Assembly: GCF_040869035.1 (NCBI RefSeq)
Contig: NZ_CP162101.1
Location: 1,054,001 to 1,118,000 of the forward strand
DNA: 64,000 nucleotides
Source of the DNA: Vibrio sp. NTOU-M3
GTDB lineage: Bacteria; Pseudomonadota; Gammaproteobacteria; Enterobacterales; Vibrionaceae
Direction: 5' to 3'
The notes under the pieces: model-generated
Database searches by the model: none
The model's input: the letters and a program-made list of their open reading frames with translations, nothing else
What the model was told of the DNA's origin: nothing
Part shown: positions 45,474 to 54,155 of the stretch, piece after piece
How positions within the stretch are numbered: position 1 is the first letter of the stretch
Layout of the letters: every line of letters begins with the position of its first letter
Program-made: the position numbers and the translations under genes

Positions 45474-45587
45474 CAATCTGTTTAAGAGGGATTCGCAACG
45501 CGTGGCATTTTCACTATGCGTTGATTTTAGTGTTTAAGGTGGTCTGCTGCGGCATTGATATTGCGTAGCTCACCCCTTAACAGGACG
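45468..45587 (+). repeat. attC of cassette 39
   Basis: Type 1 variant ending CTTAACAGGACG. Core GCCTAAC pairs with own TTAGGC. Confidence 0.9.
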
Positions 45588-45598
45588 TTATACGCAAT

Positions 45599-45901
45599 AT
45601 GGGAACATGGAATATTATTGTGGAAGCTAAAGAAAGAAAACTGTTCAAAGAAATAGCCACCATATTATGGAATGACTGGGATCCAATCGGTGTTAATGAT
45701 GGTGAAAATGAGTGGAATGACGAATACGACAGTTATGTACCTCATATATTTCGATTAGCGCTAGAAGGAAAGGATGCATCGAGAATAGCTCTATCTCTTT
45801 CTTCTACAACTGAACAAAGTATAGGTTTGCCTGCATCCCCGCAGCATGATTTGAAAGTTGCGAATAAAATAGTTGAAGCTAAGGTGCGTATTTTCGGCTA
45901 G
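45599..45901 (+). CDS. DUF1871-like small protein (cassette 40)
   Basis: 100 residues. ILWNDWDPIGVND then NDEYDSYVPHIFRLALEGKDASRIALSLSSTTEQSIGL follows the pattern of small proteins of the DUF1871 type (W-DP-G ... DEYD.Y ... I). It starts only 11 bases into the cassette, with no clear ribosome site inside the cassette; the upstream attC end may supply one. Function unknown. Confidence 0.6.
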   Translation: MGTWNIIVEAKERKLFKEIATILWNDWDPIGVNDGENEWNDEYDSYVPHIFRLALEGKDASRIALSLSSTTEQSIGLPASPQHDLKVANKIVEAKVRIFG

Positions 45902-45902
45902 C

Positions 45903-46025
45903 GTATAACAAAGCGTTTAAGGCAGATTCCCAACGCTTGGCGTTCTGTATTCAAAGTTGGGTTATGTGTTTATGGTGTAAAGGTTTAGGTTAGGTGGTTA
46001 GCGTTGCTCACTACTTAACGCGGCG
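45903..46025 (+). repeat. attC of cassette 40
   Basis: Type 5 variant (GCGTTTAAGGCAGATTCC). GCGTATAAC pairs with own start GTTATACGC. Confidence 0.9.
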
Positions 46026-46045
46026 TTATGTGCTTTGAGGTAGTA

Positions 46046-46792
46046 ATGAAGAATAACGAAAAATTCAAAGAACAAGTTGAATCAGTAATGAAAGAGCCAA
46101 TGGCTATTGAACCTACTGATTATGAAGAAAAAATAAGGCGAAACTTGATAATCGCTTCAAGTATCACCTTAGTGATGATTAAACTTGGGCTTATGCCCGC
46201 TGCTGATTCAAGGTTTTTAGGGGGAATGAAGTTTGACAATTTAACCCCTGATACAATCTATACGATTTTATTCGTTATTGTTGCATATGAGCTTGTCCAT
46301 TATTCATGGCTATTAATCAACAAATTTTCATACTGGAGAATTAGACTTACAGGAACCAAACATACTGAGTTTCGAGGAAACAGAGGCTCAATGGGAAGTA
46401 CATATGAGCAGCTTGATTTTACGGGTAAAAGTGAAAATTCTAATCTTTATGTTTGGATGTTAGAAAATAACACAGCTTCAAATTCAGTTATTGAACAACT
46501 GAATAAACACTGGTTGGAAGTTGAAAGTCTCTGTCAAAACATAAAATCAGACTCTTCCGATCAGTCAAAGCTTAATGGCTTGTTAAAAAAATTGAATGAC
46601 ATAGACAATACCAGTAAAGGTTTGGAGCAGCATCTTACGAACATTCGTATTTCTGCTTCACTACATAGATTTGATAATTGGTATCACTTTTTAGTTCGCA
46701 GCCAGAGTGCTAGGTGGCTAATTCTCGATGTCGTTTTACCTGCTTCAATCGGTATATACAGTTTATATTGTCTAGGTGGTGCATTATTTTAA
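46046..46792 (+). CDS. Unknown membrane protein (cassette 41)
   Basis: 248 residues from ATG 46046, with TTTGAGGTAGTA upstream (ATG 46028 also in frame). Hydrophobic helices at about 31-45, 68-90 and 226-244 flank a charged, partly coiled region (LNKHWLEVESLCQNIK ... LLKKLNDIDNTSKGLEQHL). No family recognised. Confidence 0.6.
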   Translation: MKNNEKFKEQVESVMKEPMAIEPTDYEEKIRRNLIIASSITLVMIKLGLMPAADSRFLGGMKFDNLTPDTIYTILFVIVAYELVHYSWLLINKFSYWRIRLTGTKHTEFRGNRGSMGSTYEQLDFTGKSENSNLYVWMLENNTASNSVIEQLNKHWLEVESLCQNIKSDSSDQSKLNGLLKKLNDIDNTSKGLEQHLTNIRISASLHRFDNWYHFLVRSQSARWLILDVVLPASIGIYSLYCLGGALF

Positions 46793-46798
46793 AAACGC

Positions 46799-46920
46799 AC
46801 ATAACAAAGCATTTAAGAGTGATTCCCAACGCTTGGCATTTTTCATTCCATCGTTTGGTTTTGTGTTTACGGTGGTATGGTTAAGTTTCGTGGTTGCGTC
46901 GCTCACACCTTAATGCGGCG
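46799..46920 (+). repeat. attC of cassette 41
   Basis: Type 8. GCACATAAC pairs with own start GTTATGTGC. Confidence 0.9.
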
Positions 46921-46949
46921 TTATAAAGATTAGGAGACTTTCGTGATAA

Positions 46950-47582
46950 ATGGACTTAGTTGTTGAGTTACTAAAAAGTGGTGATTACTGGATTGCGATT
47001 GTTGTAGTGATCGTAACTATTGCTATAAATGCTCCTAGAGTAACCGAGTACTACTTCTTACTTAGAAAAAATAGAATGGCTCAAATTTTATCTGCTTTAC
47101 AAGAACCGAGTGTCTCGGAAGAACTAAAGACTCATTTAAAAAATGAGCTAGATATTGAGTGTTTTAAAGGTATTCATGGTACCCGTGTTAGCTTCCCAAT
47201 GTTAAAAGCAGTTTATGTACTTAATGAAAGGGTTGGGGCGACGGTCTCTTTCAGACATGTTTTGAAAACAGTCCAACTTTTACCTGATATTTCTGATGTA
47301 GAACTTTTGTCGTACCGGATCAGATTAAATATCCTAGATAAGGTTATTGCTTCTTATAACTTGGTGTTTGGATTGCTCATAGCTGGCTTTGGGTTCGTAA
47401 CATTTTTACTATCGATTTACTCCATTGTTACTGGATTTGAGCCAAGCCTTCTTATTTCTGGTGTTATCTTCCTACCATTAGGCTTTTATATGCTCAATGA
47501 TGGTAGTGCCTTGTTTTCTGTGTATCACATGAATAGAGCACTCAAGGACTATGAAAAGGCAACTGAGAAAAAATCTTTATAA
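46950..47582 (+). CDS. Unknown membrane protein (cassette 42)
   Basis: 210 residues. One N-terminal helix (YWIAIVVVIVTIAINA), a soluble middle (RKNRMAQILSALQEPSVSEELKTHLKNELDIECFKGIHG) and two C-terminal helices (LVFGLLIAGFGFVTFLLSIYSI, SLLISGVIFLPLGFYML). The overall plan recalls bacterial effector-membrane proteins but no family is certain. Its ribosome site is weak (GGAG 14 bases upstream). Confidence 0.55.
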   Translation: MDLVVELLKSGDYWIAIVVVIVTIAINAPRVTEYYFLLRKNRMAQILSALQEPSVSEELKTHLKNELDIECFKGIHGTRVSFPMLKAVYVLNERVGATVSFRHVLKTVQLLPDISDVELLSYRIRLNILDKVIASYNLVFGLLIAGFGFVTFLLSIYSIVTGFEPSLLISGVIFLPLGFYMLNDGSALFSVYHMNRALKDYEKATEKKSL

Positions 47583-47696
47583 CAAATTGTTCAAGAGTGA
47601 TTCGGCACGCGTGGCATTTTTACTATGCGTTGGTTTTAGTGGTTAAGGTGTTATGCGGGAGCTTCGGTATTGCGTGCCTCACACCTTAACAAGGCG
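47577..47696 (+). repeat. attC of cassette 42
   Basis: Type 1 variant ending CTTAACAAGGCG. CTTTATAAC pairs with own start GTTATAAAG. Confidence 0.9.
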
Positions 47697-47741
47697 TTAA
47701 GCGCAATTTTAAAGCATTACAGGTTAAAAAGGAGATTGTTT

Positions 47742-47942
47742 TTGATTGAAGAACTTTTACTGCAAACACTGTTTACTTTAGTAGTGTTTTTCTATCCGGT
47801 GTACTTGATCTACAAACGAGCAGGGCTTAATACAAATTTAAGTTTTACGCTTTTTATCCCGTTTGTTGGTTATTTTGTTTGTCTATTAATTTTGATTTTT
47901 TCAAAGTGGAATATTACTAATAAAACAGAGGGAGTAGAGTAA
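47742..47942 (+). CDS. Small membrane protein, first gene of cassette 43
   Basis: 66 residues from TTG 47742 after AAGGAGATTG. Two hydrophobic helices. YKRAGLNTNLSFTLFIPFVGYFVCLLILIFSKW is similar in pattern to the second gene's KKAGFSKWWSFIMLVPIANIIAIWVFAHIKW, so the two look like paralogues. Its TAA overlaps the ATG of the next gene (TAATG). Confidence 0.6.
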   Translation: MIEELLLQTLFTLVVFFYPVYLIYKRAGLNTNLSFTLFIPFVGYFVCLLILIFSKWNITNKTEGVE

Positions 47943-48139
47943 TGGGCGGTATAAGTATTTGGCAGCTAATTATTTTGTCCTTAATAGTACTGATTCCCAT
48001 ATTACTGTTTGGGCCTATTCTCAAAAAAGCTGGTTTTTCAAAGTGGTGGTCTTTCATTATGTTGGTACCTATTGCCAATATCATTGCAATATGGGTATTC
48101 GCTCATATCAAATGGCCAGCTGAAGAAAATCGCGCTTAA
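47942..48139 (+). CDS. Small membrane protein, second gene of cassette 43
   Basis: 65 residues, two hydrophobic helices, start coupled to the upstream stop by TAATG with GGGAGTAG as ribosome site. The KAGFSKWWSFIMLVPIANIIAIWVFA signature is common in small bacterial inner-membrane proteins of unknown role. Pairing with a paralogue suggests a two-subunit membrane unit. Confidence 0.65.
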   Translation: MGGISIWQLIILSLIVLIPILLFGPILKKAGFSKWWSFIMLVPIANIIAIWVFAHIKWPAEENRA

Positions 48140-48255
48140 CAAAGCATTTAAGTGTGACTCACAACGCTTGGCGATATCAGTTTAAACTTGGCTTTAGTGT
48201 TTAAGGTGGAGTGGTTTGGGCTGGCGGTAAGCGTTGTTCGCACCTTAATGCGGCG
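48134..48255 (+). repeat. attC of cassette 43
   Basis: Type 2. GCGCTTAAC pairs with own start GTTAAGCGC. Overlaps the end of the second gene. Confidence 0.9.
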
Positions 48256-48715
48256 TTATGTTTACTTGTATTTCAAAGGCTTAAATGTCTTGGGCTCTAG
48301 TTCTTTGTCCCTCTGGCAATCCGTCCCTAGTAGACTCAGCAAATCCGCATTGTCGGTCTAAGTTCTTGAATCTCTCAGCCCGTAAAACATGCCAATATTC
48401 GTGGGTTGCTTCATTGTCAGGTCGTGGCGGTCGGCTTCTTGTTTAACTGGCTCAAAGTCGCTTTCAGCTCCATAACCAAGCAGCATTTCAGCTCGGCAGT
48501 TGCCTCGGCAATTCAATACTGTTTTGCGCTTTGGTTGGAAAGAAAGGGCACTTGTTGGAGCTTAGTCGGGTTGCCTCATTGGGCAGGGAAGTGGAATTAC
48601 TTGTTTTGGGTTAGTCGCCTTTGGTGGGCAAGTCAGTTCTTACCTTGTGGCTTAGCTCAGAAAATTAGTTAGAAATAGCAGTTCTTTCTCAAGTAAATCA
48701 TGTATTTGTGGTAAA
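48256..48715 (+). other. Cassette 44 body, gene-less family A, copy 5
   Basis: Same 580-base family. Shares with cassette 16 the variant GCCTCGGCAATTCA and an open conserved minus-strand frame, so 16 and 44 form a subgroup. Confidence 0.55.
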
Positions 48716-48835
48716 ACATAACAAACAATTCAACAGTGATTCGCAACGCTTGGAGCTCTCACTTCGGGTTGAGTTTAGTGTTTACGGCGCAGTGTTTAAG
48801 TTCAGTGTCTGCGCTGCTCACACGTTAATTGGGCG
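48716..48835 (+). repeat. attC of cassette 44
   Basis: Type 3. AAACATAAC pairs with own start GTTATGTTT. Confidence 0.9.
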
Positions 48836-48862
48836 TTAGGCAAAATTCCTTTAGGATCTTCA

Positions 48863-49183
48863 ATGACAATTTTGAAATTAACTTTAAGTTCGCTTTTGCT
48901 TATTAGTATTGCAGCATGTTCACCTTTTGAAGCATTTCAAGATATGGACAATAAAGAAAAGCAGTTTAATGAGCTAAGCATCAAGAAACTCGGTGCTAAG
49001 GCTGAAACAAGTTGGAATATCCATAATGGTGAATTAACTGGTATTACGGTCATTTACCGCGCTAACTCGTTAAATGACGTGACAGTAAGCAAACTGGGAA
49101 GTGAAGTAGAATCAATGGTTAAGGCCATTTATGGCGATGAATCGTATGCAATAAGTGTTGCAATTAACTTAGGTGGTGAATAA
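48863..49183 (+). CDS. Small lipoprotein, unknown (cassette 45)
   Basis: 106 residues. Lipobox IAACSP near residue 17-20, so probably lipid-anchored. Mature part acidic: FNELSIKKLGAKAETSWNIHNGELTGITVIYRANSLNDVTVSKLGSEVESMVKAIYG. No family recognised. TTAGGATCTTCA precedes the ATG. A further 90 bases between its stop and attC hold only a 27-codon frame (49194-49277), which I do not call. Confidence 0.65.
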   Translation: MTILKLTLSSLLLISIAACSPFEAFQDMDNKEKQFNELSIKKLGAKAETSWNIHNGELTGITVIYRANSLNDVTVSKLGSEVESMVKAIYGDESYAISVAINLGGE

Positions 49184-49271
49184 GTCTTTAGCAATGGTGT
49201 TTATAGCTAACAGAGAAAATAAAGGAAGTTATGAGTACGAGTCGAACCCTAAGGAGCCGGGCGGAACATTT

Positions 49272-49395
49272 GCCTAACAAAGCATTTAAGAGCGACTCAC
49301 AACACTTGCCGATTTCAGTTTAAACTTGGTTTTAGTGTTTAAGGTGCAATTGTTTAAGTTTGGTGGTTTAGCGTTGCTCGCACCTTAATGCGGCG
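49272..49395 (+). repeat. attC of cassette 45
   Basis: Type 2. TTTGCCTAAC pairs with own start GTTAGGCAAA. Confidence 0.9.
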
Positions 49396-49415
49396 TTATG
49401 TGAATTGGAGAAATT

Positions 49416-49834
49416 ATGAGCGGTAAATTTGGTATGCCAGATATGTCGGGAATTACAAAAGTGTTGAGTTCATTGGAACGTAATCAGCCTAGCTTGTCTG
49501 AATATAGCCCTATAATTACAGATAAAAGATCCCGAACGGAAATCCGTGAAGATTTTGAAAAGGAACTTAAAGCTTTAGATAAAGCCGCAATAGAAAAGCT
49601 AAAAGATGATATTTGCGCTATGGAACAGTATTCCGAGGAGTACAGCAATAGCTAAAGCTAGAGGCTAAGCATGACTGGGCTGAAAAATTTCGGTTATTTT
49701 TCTTTAGAGTTCTCGCATCAGTCTTGTTCATAGTTACCTTATTTACCATCGGTTATATCGAAAAAGAATATGATTGGGCTACTTTACCTATGTCTAAATA
49801 CATATCAACAATGCCTTCGCCTGTGTCGAAATAA
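49416..49834 (+). pseudogene. Small membrane protein gene, probably frameshifted (cassette 46)
   Basis: The frame from ATG 49416 (with TTGGAGAAA) gives 79 residues, starting MSGKFGMPDMSGITKVL and ending EQYSEEYSNS. Directly after the stop another frame (from about 49655) runs LEAKHDWAEKFRLFFFRVLASVLFIVTLFTIGYIEKEYDW to a stop near 49831, with no start codon of its own. Together they make one sensible protein of about 138 residues with a C-terminal membrane helix, so a small indel near 49650 is likely. Confidence 0.55.
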
Positions 49835-49837
49835 TTC

Positions 49838-49959
49838 ACATAACAAAGCATTTAAGAGTGATTCCTAACGCTTGGCATTTTTCGTTCTAGCGTTGAGTTC
49901 AGTGTTTACGGTGGTAAGGTTGAGTTTCGTGGTCGCGTTACTCACACCTTAATGCGGCG
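49838..49959 (+). repeat. attC of cassette 46
   Basis: Type 8. AATTCACATAAC pairs with own start GTTATGTGAATT, 12 bases. Confidence 0.9.
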
Positions 49960-49990
49960 TTAGGTGTTTTACCAAATTATTGAGGTACTA

Positions 49991-50536
49991 ATGGAAATTT
50001 TTTTGGCTTTAATTGCTTTGATAGTTGCAGCAATGACCCTATTCATTCAGCGTCAACATAACAGAAAACAGATGCTTCCATTACTAAATGTCTATTTTTC
50101 ACAGAAGTTCAACGAAGAACACAAACTTGTCGAGTACAAGGTTAGAAACGATGGACAAGGGCCTGCATTATTAAAAGCCCTATACGTCACTAATGACGCT
50201 AGCGAGTATGTAAAGGTTAGGCATAACAATGAGCTGTATAAATTTATACATGAAGAGGCTACCGATATTCATGGTTTAAGTACGAGCCTGCCTTTTTGTA
50301 TTCAACCCAATTCAGAACTCACACTGTATAGCTATAGAGTATTGGCTACGGGTAGCGATGGGTTAGAAAAATTTAATATCCGTCTCGTGTCTCAATCACT
50401 ATATGAAGATATCGTTGAAACAACAAATGAAGGGTTTACCGTTACTAGTAACCCAAGAGATGCAATGTTCGAAAAAATATTTGAGTACATGTTTTCTCTC
50501 AGTAACAAAATGAAAGCAAGAATAAAAAACACCTAA
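49991..50536 (+). CDS. Unknown membrane-anchored protein (cassette 47)
   Basis: 181 residues from ATG 49991, after TTGAGGTACTA. One N-terminal helix (IFLALIALIVAAMTLFIQRQ) then a beta-rich soluble domain (PLLNVYFSQKFNEEHKLVEYKVRNDGQGPALLKALYVT ... NSELTLYSYRV). The VRNDGQGPALLK turn is typical of small membrane-tethered beta-sandwich proteins of unknown role. Confidence 0.6.
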   Translation: MEIFLALIALIVAAMTLFIQRQHNRKQMLPLLNVYFSQKFNEEHKLVEYKVRNDGQGPALLKALYVTNDASEYVKVRHNNELYKFIHEEATDIHGLSTSLPFCIQPNSELTLYSYRVLATGSDGLEKFNIRLVSQSLYEDIVETTNEGFTVTSNPRDAMFEKIFEYMFSLSNKMKARIKNT

Positions 50537-50649
50537 CAATAAATTTAAGCAGATTCGTAACGCGCGGCACTTTTGCTTTGAATCAGCTTCAGTGTTTACG
50601 GCACAATGGTTTAGGTGCGTGGTAGCGTTACTCACTACTTAATTTGGCG
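50531..50649 (+). repeat. attC of cassette 47
   Basis: Type 6. AAAACACCTAAC pairs with own start GTTAGGTGTTTT, 12 bases. Confidence 0.9.
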
Positions 50650-50689
50650 TTATACGCTTACGTAAATATCAAGTATGGGAGAATGAAAA

Positions 50690-51121
50690 GTGAGGTATTG
50701 GAATGTATTTGGCTTCATATTGTTACTGGCGTTACTAGCTAGTTTTTTCTTCTCTGGTATTTCGATTTTTAAGGCGCAGCAGTATGTCGAGTTATTAACA
50801 AATAAAGAACAAGCATTTACTCTTTATGATGAAGCAAGGAGTAACTCTAATGCTTCGCCTCAAGACCTTACTCAAGCGACAAAATTGATCGCAGCTGAAC
50901 TGTATCTTCTTGGTGTTGGCGAGATTTACTATATAGACTTGCTTGGGAATGAAACTCTGTTTGAACCAACTGAAGAACATAAAGAGCAGAGAGGGTTAAG
51001 GCTTCTTGCTGAAAATGAGGCAAGGAATTATATAAAACGGCACCTTTGGCAGAATACTATTTTTATTATTATATTGCTTTTCTACTTTTGGCTTTATAAA
51101 CGCCGTAAGAAACGCGTATAA
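50690..51121 (+). CDS. Unknown two-helix membrane protein (cassette 48)
   Basis: 143 residues from GTG 50690 after GGGAGAATGAAAA. Helices at both ends (VFGFILLLALLASFFFSGISI and NTIFIIILLFYFWLY) with a periplasm-sized loop between, and a basic C-terminal tail KRRKKRV. The loop (LYDEARSNSNASPQDLTQATKLIAAEL) is helical. No family recognised. Confidence 0.6.
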   Translation: MRYWNVFGFILLLALLASFFFSGISIFKAQQYVELLTNKEQAFTLYDEARSNSNASPQDLTQATKLIAAELYLLGVGEIYYIDLLGNETLFEPTEEHKEQRGLRLLAENEARNYIKRHLWQNTIFIIILLFYFWLYKRRKKRV

Positions 51122-51238
51122 CAAAGCATTTAAGAGTGACTCACAACGCTTGGCGATCTCAGTTTAAACTTGGGTTTAGTGTTTAAGGTGCAATGGTTTA
51201 GGTTGGGTGTTTAGCGTTGTTCGCACCTTAATGCGGCG
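51116..51238 (+). repeat. attC of cassette 48
   Basis: Type 2. GCGTATAAC pairs with own start GTTATACGC. Confidence 0.9.
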
Positions 51239-51278
51239 TTAGGTGCTTTGAGCAATCTTCAATAAGTTAGGTATATAA

Positions 51279-51866
51279 ATGAAAGCACTAAGTAACAGAG
51301 AAAAGAGTCATATTAGCGATGAGTTGTATAATCCTGATTCAGAGGGTTTACCTGAAGATAGGCTCAAAGCTGCCAAACTGTGCCATCAAATTAGTTCGTG
51401 CTTTGATTCCGTAGAGAAAAACGACTTAATCCAAAGCCTCTTTGGTCGCTCTGACCAAACGACTCAATTAAATGGAAACTTCTTCTGTGACTATGGCTAC
51501 AACATCGAAGTTGGCAAAAATTTCTATATGAACACCAACGGTGTCATTTTAGACTGTGGCAAGGTTATTATCGGCGACTACGTGATGATAGGTCCGAACG
51601 TAACATTGTGTACAGCCGGTCACCCAATTGATGCTGCAACTCGGTATACCTATGAAGAGTTTGCAAAGCCAATCTATATTGCAGATAAGGTATGGATTGG
51701 AGCTAATGTGGTTGTTTTACCTGGTGTAAGCATTGGTTTTGGTGCTGTAGTAGGTGCAGGAAGCGTTGTAACCCAAGACGTCCCTAAAAATACAGTCGTA
51801 GTAGGTAATCCGGCAAGAGTCGTGAAAGAAAACATCAATACGGAACAGGCTGGAAGACGCACCTAA
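51279..51866 (+). CDS. Maltose/galactoside O-acetyltransferase family (cassette 49)
   Basis: 195 residues. N-terminal Mac domain (YNPDSEGLPEDRLKAAKLCHQIS), then left-handed beta-helix repeats (GKVIIGDYVMIGPNVTLCTAGHPIDAATR, with the catalytic His in AGHP; KVWIGANVVVLPGVSIGFGAVVGAGSVVTQDVP; NPARVVKE). It transfers acetyl from acetyl-CoA to a sugar. Trimeric and cytosolic by family. Related cassettes in other integrons include xenobiotic acetyltransferases, but the Mac domain here points to sugars. Confidence 0.9.
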   Translation: MKALSNREKSHISDELYNPDSEGLPEDRLKAAKLCHQISSCFDSVEKNDLIQSLFGRSDQTTQLNGNFFCDYGYNIEVGKNFYMNTNGVILDCGKVIIGDYVMIGPNVTLCTAGHPIDAATRYTYEEFAKPIYIADKVWIGANVVVLPGVSIGFGAVVGAGSVVTQDVPKNTVVVGNPARVVKENINTEQAGRRT

Positions 51867-51980
51867 CAAACTGTTTAAGAGTGATTCGCAACGCGTGGCA
51901 TTTTTGCTATGCGTTGCGTTTAGTGTTTAAGGTTGTATGCGGGAGCTTCGGCATTGCGTTGCTCACACCTTAACAGGGCG
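51861..51980 (+). repeat. attC of cassette 49
   Basis: Type 1. GCACCTAAC pairs with own start GTTAGGTGC. Confidence 0.9.
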
Positions 51981-52065
51981 TTATGTGTTTGTGCGTGTGG
52001 TTTCCTATGTTCCAGCTAAGCTTATTGATGAGTGTGAATCGTCATTGATAACTATGGAGCATTAG

Positions 52066-53304
52066 ATGGGAAACTACATAATTACGCTTTTGTCATTATT
52101 ACTGATAATCAGTTGTTCGTATAACAATGTTTACTCTATCAGTAACAGAGAGTCTGGTGAACAAATACAAGGAATAAAAGGTCGTTATGATTCAGGTGCA
52201 AGTACAGTAAATATTGTTTTTATACATGGAATGGGTTTTCACCCTCTTGAAGAGGAACTCGCTGATAATGGTTCAACTACAAACTATCAAAATAGAATAG
52301 CTAAAGAGTTAGGTTTTACTCCTACAGATGAAGAATATGGCAGAGTGAAGTTTAATTCACAAAACCCATATAAAAAAATAGACTTACACCTCAGTAATGG
52401 GAAAATTTTAGGTGGTCATGTTATTTGGCGTAAATTTAAGTCGAGTGATGGCAGACGTCTGAATCTATTTGCCCTTTCGTGGGATGAGATTACTGTAAAA
52501 ATTCAAAAATCGCTTCTTGAACTTGATGGAGAGTTTTACGAGAAAAGTCAAGGTGAAAATAGAGAAGAAAATAGGGCGTACCTGAATAGGGAACTTAAAA
52601 GGTTTATTAATCGAAGTTTTTCCGATCCGGCTATATATTTGGGATCATTTGGCGATGAAATTAGATTCTTAGTTGCTACTGGGGTTAAAGCTATAAATTC
52701 AGCTATAAATGAAAATGAGGGCTCGACATTAGAAGAAAACAATCAAATAATACATATTTCAGATAGTCTAGGTAGTTCCATTGTATTTGACACAGTCGTA
52801 AAGTCATTTGATCCTTTTAGTGAAAATAAAGAGTTGTCTGTTTTTAAAAATGAATTAGCAACATTTGCTGGAAGGTCTTCATTAATATTTATGAATGCTA
52901 ATCAGTTGCCACTTATTGAGCTCGGTAATATAAAACCACCACTCGAGAATGATACAGAAGATGAATGGTTAAGTAGATACCCTTGTAATAACTTGAATTT
53001 TTCAAGTATTCATGGGTTTACGAATAAAGGCAGAGATTATAAAGAGCTAAACTCCAACTTTTATAAAATGTCTATGTCATATCAACTAGTTGCTTTTTCT
53101 GATCCAAATGATGCTCTTAGCTATCATTTAACTAATAGATTTATTTCTAAGTGTGGGGGTGATGATTTAAAAATATTTAATGTAAGTTTGACAAATGCAA
53201 AGTGGAATTATTTTTTTATTTTAGCTCACCCAGGGAAAGCGCACTCTTCTGGATTTAAAGTAAATGATACAGCTATAGATATACTTATAAATGGGGTCAA
53301 TTGA
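52066..53304 (+). CDS. Alpha/beta-hydrolase-like lipoprotein (cassette 50)
   Basis: 412 residues. Lipobox LIISCS at about 13-18. VNIVFIHGMGFHP is the usual oxyanion-hole strand of alpha/beta hydrolases, and HISDSLGSSIVFDTV looks like the nucleophile elbow in the form SxSxG, with Ser about residue 237. The rest is poorly conserved and rich in Asn and Lys. Possible lipase or esterase at the membrane; substrate unknown. An 85-base leader in the cassette precedes it. Confidence 0.65.
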   Translation: MGNYIITLLSLLLIISCSYNNVYSISNRESGEQIQGIKGRYDSGASTVNIVFIHGMGFHPLEEELADNGSTTNYQNRIAKELGFTPTDEEYGRVKFNSQNPYKKIDLHLSNGKILGGHVIWRKFKSSDGRRLNLFALSWDEITVKIQKSLLELDGEFYEKSQGENREENRAYLNRELKRFINRSFSDPAIYLGSFGDEIRFLVATGVKAINSAINENEGSTLEENNQIIHISDSLGSSIVFDTVVKSFDPFSENKELSVFKNELATFAGRSSLIFMNANQLPLIELGNIKPPLENDTEDEWLSRYPCNNLNFSSIHGFTNKGRDYKELNSNFYKMSMSYQLVAFSDPNDALSYHLTNRFISKCGGDDLKIFNVSLTNAKWNYFFILAHPGKAHSSGFKVNDTAIDILINGVN

Positions 53305-53313
53305 CTTCAGCAC

Positions 53314-53433
53314 ACATAACAAACTGTTTAAGAGTGATTCGCAACGCGTGGCATTTTTACTATGCGTTGCGTTTAGTGTTTAAGGTGGTTTGCGGCTGCT
53401 CTGGTATTGCGTTGCTCACACCTTAACAGGGCG
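53314..53433 (+). repeat. attC of cassette 50
   Basis: Type 1. ACACATAAC pairs with own start GTTATGTGT. Confidence 0.9.
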
Positions 53434-53504
53434 TTATGTTGCAATGAGCTTTCGATATGCTCTAATGTTACATAAATCGTTATTGTTCCGAGAGAAATCG
53501 AATC

Positions 53505-54011
53505 ATGTATCAACTGCGCTGCACTAAGAAATCACAAGACTTGCTGGGTCTTAGACCCCAAGACCTGTCAGATATTGAAAGCGAACATCATATTCTCGGT
53601 AATTGGTATATGCATACATTCACTCAAGAGCGTCGAAAATGTCTCTTTTTCATGGAAGAGAAAACTCTAATGTCTTTTGTGCTTATCGGTTTCAAAAAGT
53701 CAGAATTCAAGCATTTTAATAAAGCTTTCAAAAGCGGGTTATTGACCTTACTAGAGCTTGAAAATGCTCCAAATGAGATTCTTTCTTCGTTTGAAAATGC
53801 AGAGCCGAATATTAGCTTTACCAAAACTGACAGTCGAAAGTTACTTGGTCACGTTAACGATAAGATGTCGTTGTACCAAGATTTCATATATTCAGATGGC
53901 GGTTTTGAGCATTGTGATCTAGCGCAGATCACCGCAAAAATTAATAGAATGCCTCAAAAAGAGTTGGGTTGGGCGTTATCAATAGATGTCTTCAATGAGC
54001 TCTTCAACTAG
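53505..54011 (+). CDS. DUF6933-family protein (cassette 51)
   Basis: 168 residues. YQLRCTKKSQDLLGLRPQDL ... LGNWYMHTFTQERRKCLFFMEEKTLMSFVLIG is the DUF6933 pattern, a cytosolic family of unknown role widespread in bacteria. A 70-base leader lies between cassette start and ATG. No partner gene. Confidence 0.8.
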   Translation: MYQLRCTKKSQDLLGLRPQDLSDIESEHHILGNWYMHTFTQERRKCLFFMEEKTLMSFVLIGFKKSEFKHFNKAFKSGLLTLLELENAPNEILSSFENAEPNISFTKTDSRKLLGHVNDKMSLYQDFIYSDGGFEHCDLAQITAKINRMPQKELGWALSIDVFNELFN

Positions 54012-54013
54012 CA

Positions 54014-54133
54014 ACATAACAAACTGTTCAAGAGGGATTCGCAACGCGTGGCATTTTCACTATGCGTTGGTTTAAGTGATTAAGGTGGTATGCGGCGGCT
54101 TTAGTATTGCGTTGCTCACCCCTTAACAGGGCG
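54014..54133 (+). repeat. attC of cassette 51
   Basis: Type 1 with TCAAGAGGG at the left. GCAACATAAC pairs with own start GTTATGTTGC. Confidence 0.9.
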
Positions 54134-54155
54134 TTATGTTCTTATAGGTTATGTA

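Noticed and set aside
49194..49277. 27-codon frame after the cassette 45 lipoprotein
   Set aside because: Too short, no ribosome site, ends in the attC core by chance.
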